Shown here piece after piece: positions 57,540-64,000 of a stretch of DNA of 64,000 bases. The notes under the pieces are model-generated. The model ran no database searches and was not told where the DNA came from. It saw nothing but the letters and a program-made list of their open reading frames with translations. Position 1 is the first letter of the stretch; the number at the start of each line of letters is the position of its first letter. A program made the position numbers and the translations under genes. The DNA is from Nageia nagi (taxonomy: Eukaryota; Pinophyta), in the NCBI GenBank assembly GCA_050084985.1, contig JBITNC010000001.1:156488001-156552000 (forward strand). Direction: 5' to 3'.

Positions 57540-58460
57540 AAGTTAAAATTCAAGAAGAGCCTAGCAGAAAGCAAGGCTGATTTGGAAAACACAAATAAAT
57601 AAATAGAAGATCTCAAATCTCAAGATGTTGTGGTAGATAGTTAAAAATCTAAACAAGTTGAGGAAGAGTTGAAGAAGGCAATAGAGGTTAACAAAGTACT
57701 TAGTGATGATAATTCAAAGCTACTGCTAATTGTAAAGGGCTTCAAGAAGTCCTTAGTTGAATAGATAGGATAGAGGGTGGTGAGTTTATCACAGTTGCAC
57801 TTATTGAAGAATCAAATAGAACAAGCTCTCTAATAATTCATTGCTCAGATTACTCTCAACAAATTAGCTATAGATATACCAAGATTGGTACTTGAAAGAA
57901 TGTAGAATTGGTTGAGAGCCCTTACAGAAAAGGATTTATCTGCTATTACTCCCAAGCTAAGAAAAATATTTTTAAGGAGAACCCAAGATATCTATGAATT
58001 GTAAGATCTGGTATTTAGTATTAATATTAATAAACACTAGTTCAATACAAAAGTTGGCTTTATCAATCAATTATCTCATTCTTTGGTTGAATTAAAAGGC
58101 CCTAAATTATGGGAGGAAAAAGATGTATAGGGTAGTGCTAATAGATGGGTGGCAAATACCATTCAATTTTTAGAACAATCTTTCTTTGAGAAACAAATAT
58201 CAAATTTACAACAAATAAATGACCTTGCCTAGGAGGCAATTACAAGATTTCTACATGTTGGAAGGCTAGAGAGTGTGTTGATAGGGTTCATAGTAGATAC
58301 AATGAAAATACAAGCTTACCCTATTTTGTCTCAAGTTGATCATCAAGACTTAATGGATTTGAATAAAAAGATTTAGTCCTTGCTCCATGCAAAGCTAATT
58401 CCACCACCTGAAACACCTACAAATGGTTTATTTGGTTCGATAAGTAGGAGCAACAAGTGA
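57540..58460 (+). pseudogene. Element 4 post-integrase ORF, 3' part (coiled coil)
   Basis: Reads KLKFKKSLAESKADLENTNK, IEDLKSQDVVVDS, KQVEEELKKAIEVNKVLSDD, then LNKLAIDIPRLVLERM, DLSAITPKLRKIFLRRTQDI, VGFINQLSHSLVELKGPKLW, IQFLEQSFFEKQISNLQQIN and ends near SISRSNK before the LTR. The first ~70 residues have strong heptad character. Stops are mostly TAG at places where CAG would fit. No family recognised. Confidence 0.55.
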
Positions 58461-58508
58461 AGGGTTCTATTCTCTAGTATGTGGAGACCCCAAGAGCTAC
58501 TAGAAGAT

Positions 58509-60476
58509 TGTTATTCTTTCAAAATTACACTTTGAGAACATGGTATCATTATGATATTCATTATTCTTTAATTCATTTCAAATTAATCTATTCTTGATCC
58601 CCACTTCTTGTTCTCTTTTCATTTTTGTAAATAATCAAGAGGAGTCTCTTCTTTATACTTAGTCTTTTTATCAAGATTTTGGTCAAGTCTAAAGGGTTTT
58701 GGGTATTGTCAATAGTTTGAGTACTATTTAGATGCAAATGAGTCTTAACCAATTTTGTTTCAAAGTCTAACTACTATGTAGCAGGTGTTGTAATAAGTCT
58801 CAAAAATTAGTCATAGTCTAATTTAATGTTTTTTAGGTAAATGTACATAAATAGAGAGTCATAGGTCATAGGAATTATGTAGAAGTCATATCTGGGAGTT
58901 GAAGTACTATGTCTGAGAAGTATCACAATATATAAGAAAAGTAAGTGTTTAAGCCAAATTTGGTTATTATAGGAATATAGGTTCTTCTAGGAATTATTGT
59001 AAATAAGAGTCTTTGTTGGGTTAACGTTATCAATGAGTGATGTTGTAAAACCTATGGATTCCCAAAGAAAAGTTTTTACCATCTTCCTAAAGCTTGCTAA
59101 TTTTGAGTGATGATGTCATACCTTTTGCTTAAAATTAATAAGTCCTAAGATAATCATTCAACATGAGATATGACATTCAATGAAAGATATTTAAGAAAGT
59201 CAACTAAATAGAGTTCACCAATTTTGAGTGAGGATATCATACCTTTTGACCAAAATCAGTGGGTCCTAAGATAATCATTCAATGGGAGATATGACATTCA
59301 ATTAGAGATATTTTAGAAATACAACTAAATAGAGCCCACCAATTTTGAGTGATGATGTCACTTTTTTTGCCTCAAATTGGTGGGTGTTAAGCAAGCCCCT
59401 ACCATCAATAAAGCCCATGAAGAAGAAATAAAGCATGCCAAGAAAGGAAAAGAATAATAGGTTGGGAAGAACACTCAAGTCCACTTGATCATAAATGCTT
59501 GACCCCCAAGGATCTATCAATGTGTCTACCATGACTCATTTCCATATGAAAGTAGTAGTTCTTCCTAGGATTGCAATGATACACTATTCATTACCCTAAT
59601 CATCCCATATAACTCAAAACTATAGTGCTTACCATTAATGGTTATAGAGAGTTAGATTGCTACCAATAGAACATAGTGGTAGATCATACCAATCAATTTT
59701 ATAGATAGTGCATTCACAATTAGCTATAGTATTAAGAGAATGCATTCAATGACAAATTTAAAGGATTGCAGCTGGGAAGTATAATAGCCCAAAGATGTCA
59801 AACTCCCAGAATTTGATGCTAATTATACTTGTTCTCTATGTAATTTAACATAGTTGTAATTATAATTGTACATTTATAAATAGTCCCTTTTATTGTTCTT
59901 AGTCAAATAGAGTAGTTAAGTGCATTAATGGTGGACAACCACCCAATCATAGATGTAAATATATAAATAGTGAAATGTTGTAGGTCCAAATGGTCAAACA
60001 TTCTAGCAAATTTGCCCAAGTATGTAAGATGCTTTCATGTGTGATAATGCAAATTGGTAATGCTTTATCCTCTACAATATGTGGTTATTTGTTACATTTT
60101 GTAAATATTATGTATGAAATGTTATCTTAAGTTATGGTTACATATTATGATTGCGAGACCCCAAGGGTAAGATAGTTTACTATTCTTAATCTTGGCTATG
60201 GATTGCTACATGATCTGCAATGCTTGGGCTATGTAGTGTTAGTTCATTTGTTAGTTTTATGTATTTATCTCTTTCCTATTACTCTTAACCTTATCATATC
60301 TTTCTTGTTACTTTTAACCTTCACAATATAAAGAAACTAACTTATAACCTAGAGATTGAGCAAAACATAAACATGAGTGCATCCCCCATCACCTTTTGTT
60401 CTTTCAAGGACCCTACTATTATGGGAAATGGAGAACACAACCAAACCAAACCCTTGAGGTTCCATTACACTAATCA
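58509..60476 (+). repeat. Element 4 3' LTR (1968 bp)
   Basis: Uninterrupted partner of the split 5' LTR. Starts TGTTATTCTTTC and ends CACTAATCA. Contains three ~121-bp tandem units (about 59098-59219, 59220-59340, 59341 onward) sharing ATTTTGAGTGATGATGTCA and GTCCTAAGATAATCATTCAA. Confidence 0.9.
59098..59400 (+). repeat. ~121-bp tandem units in element 4 3' LTR
   Basis: Two full units and a third partial one. The split 5' LTR has the same array, and element 2 inserted inside its middle unit. Confidence 0.8.
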
Positions 60477-60481
60477 ATAAT
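60477..60481. repeat. Target-site duplication of element 4, right copy (ATAAT)
   Basis: Pairs with 19954-19958. Confidence 0.8.
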
Positions 60482-61280
60482 AATCAAACAAAATCTTACT
60501 AATGTAATAAATGCCTCTTTTTTTTAATCATAAGGTGCTAATATTGGAGGATTAGTGAGATACTTTTTGATATTGTCCAAATCTCTTTGAAATTTTTCAT
60601 CCCAAATGAATTTCTCAACCTTTTTTAGTAAATGAGAAAAAGGTGCTATCATGTCTGCTAGCTATGCAATTAACCTTTTGACTTCTTGAAACTTACCAAA
60701 AAGACATCTCAAGTATTTCAAGTTTCTAGGAGGTTGTAGATCAACAATTGTTGTAAATTTATTAGGATCCAACTTAATGCCTCTATGTGATACAATGAAA
60801 CTAAATAGTTTACCTGATGATACCCTAAATGTACACTTTTAGGTTTTAAATTCAACTTATACTCTCTCATTCTCTAAAAAACCTTCTTCAAATATGAAAT
60901 GTGATAATCTTTTCCTATGGATTTGGCTAGGATTTCATCAACATATACCTCAAGAAATTCATGGATCATATAATGGAACATGCTCACCATAGCTCTCTGA
61001 TAAGTTGCACCTGCATTATTTATACCAAAAGGCATGAACACCCAATAAAATATACCCCAATGAGTAACAAAAGCTATCTTATGTTGGTCTTGTTTGTTGA
61101 TTATTATCTAATTATAGTTGAAAAAATCATCCATAAAAAATATTTCATGGCCTATTGTTGAATCTACAATCATATCAATGTTAGGAAAATGAAAGACATA
61201 TTTGGGACATGCCTTGTTGATATCCTTGAAATTTATATAATATTATATCTCACCATTAGAATTGGCTATAGGAATAATGT
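60482..61280 (-). pseudogene. Element 3 reverse transcriptase and RNase H start
   Basis: The minus strand reads STIGHEIFFMDDFFNYN, HKIAFVTHWGIFYWVFMPFG, INNAGATYQRAMVSMFHYMI, then the catalytic box YVDEILAKS (near 60930-60956; second D of YVDD is E), LKPKS and the connection. RNase H begins GIYYISKIL at the left edge. Tat-like, decayed. Confidence 0.85.
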
Positions 61281-62640
61281 TAAATATCCAAGGAGAATAT
61301 TCAATAGGAATAATGAAACCAATAATAAGATACTTCTCAATTCCCTTTTTTAATAGCAAGATCAACTCTAAGATGAATTTTTCTAGGCTTTTGCTAAATA
61401 GGCTTGATATTTTCATTGATAACTACAATATGGGTGACAAAATTAGGATCAAAACTAGGCATATAAGAATAAGACTAAGCAAATATGTTAGAAAACTCAA
61501 ACAATAGTAGGTGGTACATCTCCCATTCTTCTAGGTTCAACCAAGCTCCTATTTGGATCAAGTGTGGGTCCTCTCAGGTACCAATATTGACTTCTACTAT
61601 TTACTCACTAAGGTAGCATACTTCATCATTGGGTTAGGGAGGCATAGGAAATGCCCCTAGTCTTGCATCAACAATTAATTGTGAGAGACAAGCAGAATGT
61701 AGTGGTGATGCTAGAATCCTAGCGATGTTGCTCCATTTACAAAAGGAAAGAAACCCATGAAAAGGGAAAAATAGCCTAGACCTAGGATTGGCTTGATAAA
61801 AATACATGAAAGTAAAGAGATAAGGTGAAGAATTAACCTACAATGTCTACATCATCTATGCAAACTTCCTCACCAAAATAAACCTGATATCACAAGAACC
61901 ATGATGTGAGCCTCTTTTCATTGGATTTGGGAAACTCACTTTGTGCCCCCAACTTCTAAAGGATAGCATCATCTATTTGAAAGATGTCCACTCAGATCGA
62001 AGCCATTAGGGGTAATAATGGATCTATATAATAGGCTTGTAACTCATCCATAGAGCCAGTTATCATTATACAATGCAACCACTCTTCCCAAATATCTATA
62101 GTAGGGTTTTTACTACTACTAGTAGTTGCTAGATGAATGATGATTGATGGGGGGAAGATGTGGAGGCTTCAAATCCAATGCCATTTATCCTTTTATGTTA
62201 ATCATCATTAAAAATATGTTTTATGATGCCCTACTCATTCTTACCTAATTTGTTTCTACCATATTGACATTTTTACATATAATGGTTAGCAAAAGCAAAT
62301 TCAATGCTATTGAAATGTAGACTAACCATTCCAAGTGAGGTTTGAGAAGTAGATGTTGTACTGTCCATCATTAATGCAATTTTTTTCTCATTTTCATGAT
62401 ACAGGGCCTAGATATCCTCAATAAGTTCATAATCCTCCTCAAGAATGGAGCAATTATGCTTGATTTCATCCTCATATGAGAAACAACACTAAGTTTCAGG
62501 TACATAGAGGGGTCACTCGAGCTCTCTTAAGCTCTCCTAGATGTCTATCTCTAGAATCCTGTATGTTCCCATACTTAGCTATTGTGAATTGATATTTGTC
62601 ATAGGTGTTGTATTGGTCCTCTCATCTTCAACAAAGTCAA
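61281..62640 (-). pseudogene. Element 3 PR-RT linker
   Basis: Weak, stop-broken linker sequence with no named domain. The motif GTGATGCTAGAATCCTAGCGATGTTGCTCC at 61703-61732 matches the element's dispersed GCGATGGTGCTAG word. I found no copy of the WP-P module here, but decay limits that statement. Confidence 0.45.
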
Positions 62641-63300
62641 GAGGTATTCAAAACCTTTAAACTACTTTATACACATCCATAGGATTATTCTTTGCATGAA
62701 TAGTTACTTATTTCCCCTTATGCATAAACTTGATCGAATGATGTAGAGTAGAAGTGACAAACTTAACCTTATAGATCCATGGCATTTCAAGAAAAATGTT
62801 ATATGGAATTTTGTTTTGAAAAACATAAACCTTTTGGTCAACAAACTTACCACCTACTTCAATAGGCATAATGATGTATCCAATGCATTCCGTTTGAGTA
62901 TTATCATAGCCTTTAATGTTAATTATTATTCTTTACATTTTTGAATATATGAAAAGAAAATACTTTTGCAACAAATCAATAGAGTAAATATTTACATTAT
63001 ATCTAGTATCAATCAAACTATTTTTAATAGGAATGCTATCAATATTAACATGGATATTCAAGCCTAAATTCTTTTCAATCACATCTTCACTAGGCAACTC
63101 ACTATCTTGAAAAGAAAGAATGTTACATATCAATTCAGTATCAAGATTAGCTACTAATTCAAAAAAATTTGGCAATAGGGATATTTGCATCAAATTCACT
63201 TTGCTTCAGTGCATCAAATAAAGCATTCCTATAATCAATTGATAATTGCAAGAGTTCAAAAATACTTATCTTAGCATGTGTTACCTTTAATTTCTTGAGC
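62641..63300 (-). pseudogene. Element 3 aspartic protease
   Basis: Open stretch 62933-63199: NLGLNIHVNIDSIPIKNSLI then DTRYNVNIYSIDLLQKYF. The catalytic triplet is D-T-R for D-T-G. Upstream phrase ISIFELLQLSIDYRNALFDA matches VKLSLFDLLQ..DHQDAMN of element 1. Confidence 0.75.
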
Positions 63301-64000
63301 AAGTTTTATGGATTAGAATTACATGGAACTTTCATTCTCTCAATAGTGGTCAAATGGATGTACCCTCTAGGTATCCCTCTCCTAGAAATGTTGTAGCATT
63401 CTTCATTGAATATGAAATTCACTAAAATCTACTCTATGTCTTTCATATCAATTGCATGGGCCTCATAATTTCCATCATCCAGAAATTTTTGTAACTATTT
63501 TTGCAAAACCATGTGGGAGTTTGTATTGTGACCTTTGACCTTATGATTATTACAAAATTCCACTTCATTGTACCAACTAAGTTTATCATCATCATGATAT
63601 ACTTCTATTTTTGGATCAAGTTTGATAATTCCCTTCTGCAGGCACTTTTTGTACATCACAACAGGAGCAATAGGTAACCAATTATTCTTCTTGAATTATT
63701 GCTAGGCTTTACTCTTTTGTATTTCCTTAGATGGTGGTTCTTAAACAAAATTGAACTCTTTTTATTATTTCTTTTGATACTTGGATCCCTTTGATTATTT
63801 TCTAAGGTTTCCATATTTTAGGTCACCCATCGCAACCAAGCATCTCTCTTTTTGTTGAAGTTTGTTGACAATCTATGTGAATGGCAAGGTCATGTAGTCT
63901 AGGGATTGAAATATTAGTTTAGGATTTATATTGTGAAAAAACATATACATGAAATGATTTTAAGAAAAATATTCAAGAATCATGCTCCAAATCTTTTAAA
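63301..64000 (-). pseudogene. gag: Element 3 gag, C-terminal part
   Basis: Finger EFCNNHKVKGHNTNSHMVLQ near 63521-63570: CX2HX4HX4 then H where C is expected. Downstream KFLDDG resembles DLIDEG of element 1. Further gag is outside the window. Confidence 0.7.

Larger units (their letters stand above)
19959..60476 (+). mobile_element. Element 4: Ty3/gypsy element with ~1.95-kb LTRs and aRH before RT
   Basis: Plus-strand element bounded by LTRs starting TGTTATTC and ending TAATCA, flanked by ATAAT. The left LTR is split by element 2. Internal order: short leader, gag, protease, aRH, RT, RNase H, integrase, rearranged element 5, then a long degenerate coding region before the right LTR. The two LTRs differ visibly more than those of element 2, so it is the older insertion. 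No canonical PBS touches the left LTR; TGGCATGCCCAATAGGAT about 15 bp downstream (40235) could be a decayed one. No clear polypurine tract precedes the right LTR. Confidence 0.85.
60482..64000 (-). mobile_element. Element 3, 5' part (continues beyond window)
   Basis: Minus-strand continuation of element 3: RNase H start, RT, linker, protease and gag in order of rising coordinate. The RNase H phrase GIYYISKILFDY at the left edge continues into the part at 19953. Confidence 0.85.

Noticed and set aside
60961-61161. Plus-strand frame opposite element 3 RT
   Set aside because: Shadow of the RT coding strand.

Overview
This window is eukaryotic, AT-rich nuclear DNA from a plant with a large, repeat-filled genome. 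I see no host gene, tRNA or rRNA gene, organelle segment or bacterial signature. Almost everything recognisable is decayed Ty3/gypsy LTR retrotransposon sequence. Four of the five elements (1, 2, 3, 5) look like the plant Tat lineage: a gag finger of the form CX2HX4HX4C, a second 'archaeal-type' RNase H (aRH) after the normal RNase H, no chromodomain, and coding or repeat-rich sequence between integrase and the 3' LTR. Element 4 is a different Ty3 type with its aRH placed before reverse transcriptase. The species cannot be named; old, heavily methylation-decayed nested elements would fit a gymnosperm or another giant plant genome (inference).

Layout. 1-~12693 is element 1, plus strand, 5' end outside the window: gag, PR, RT, RH, aRH, IN, an extra ORF, a convergent antisense plant-mobile-domain (PMD) gene, PPT and 3' LTR. 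12694-16779 is unresolved. From 16780 to the window end there is a three-level nest. Element 3 (minus strand; 16780-19958 and 60477-64000) was split by element 4 (plus strand, 19959-60476, TSD ATAAT). The 5' LTR of element 4 was split by element 2 (minus strand, 20737-39044, TSD CTAAG). A rearranged minus-strand element 5 (46826-~53605) lies between the integrase and the 3' coding region of element 4. Apparent LTR divergence (element 2 low, element 4 clearly higher) agrees with the nesting order.

Element 2 is the best preserved: about 18.3 kb with both LTRs, PBS, PPT, a long gag-pol frame that starts with a coiled-coil extension, then an extra sense ORF and an antisense PMD gene. Elements 1 and 2 share this layout, so one can be used to interpret the other.

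Most interesting points. (a) The extra ORF after integrase is a tandem of two ~150-residue modules that I do not recognise, marked by LP-x-[DE]-IQ, WP-x4-P-x-I and DFS/DYT motifs; element 2 has a third copy between PR and RT. (b) The antisense PMD gene appears to carry an intron at the same place in both elements. (c) A CpG-rich palindromic motif (ancestral core inferred as CGCCGGCG) forms small arrays in LTRs and untranslated regions and is decaying by transitions. (d) Element 4 has aRH before RT and a 3' coding region whose frame is restored if a 1193-bp GT-AG segment is removed. (e) Nonsense codons in element 2 fit C-to-T change at CGA, CAA and CAG.
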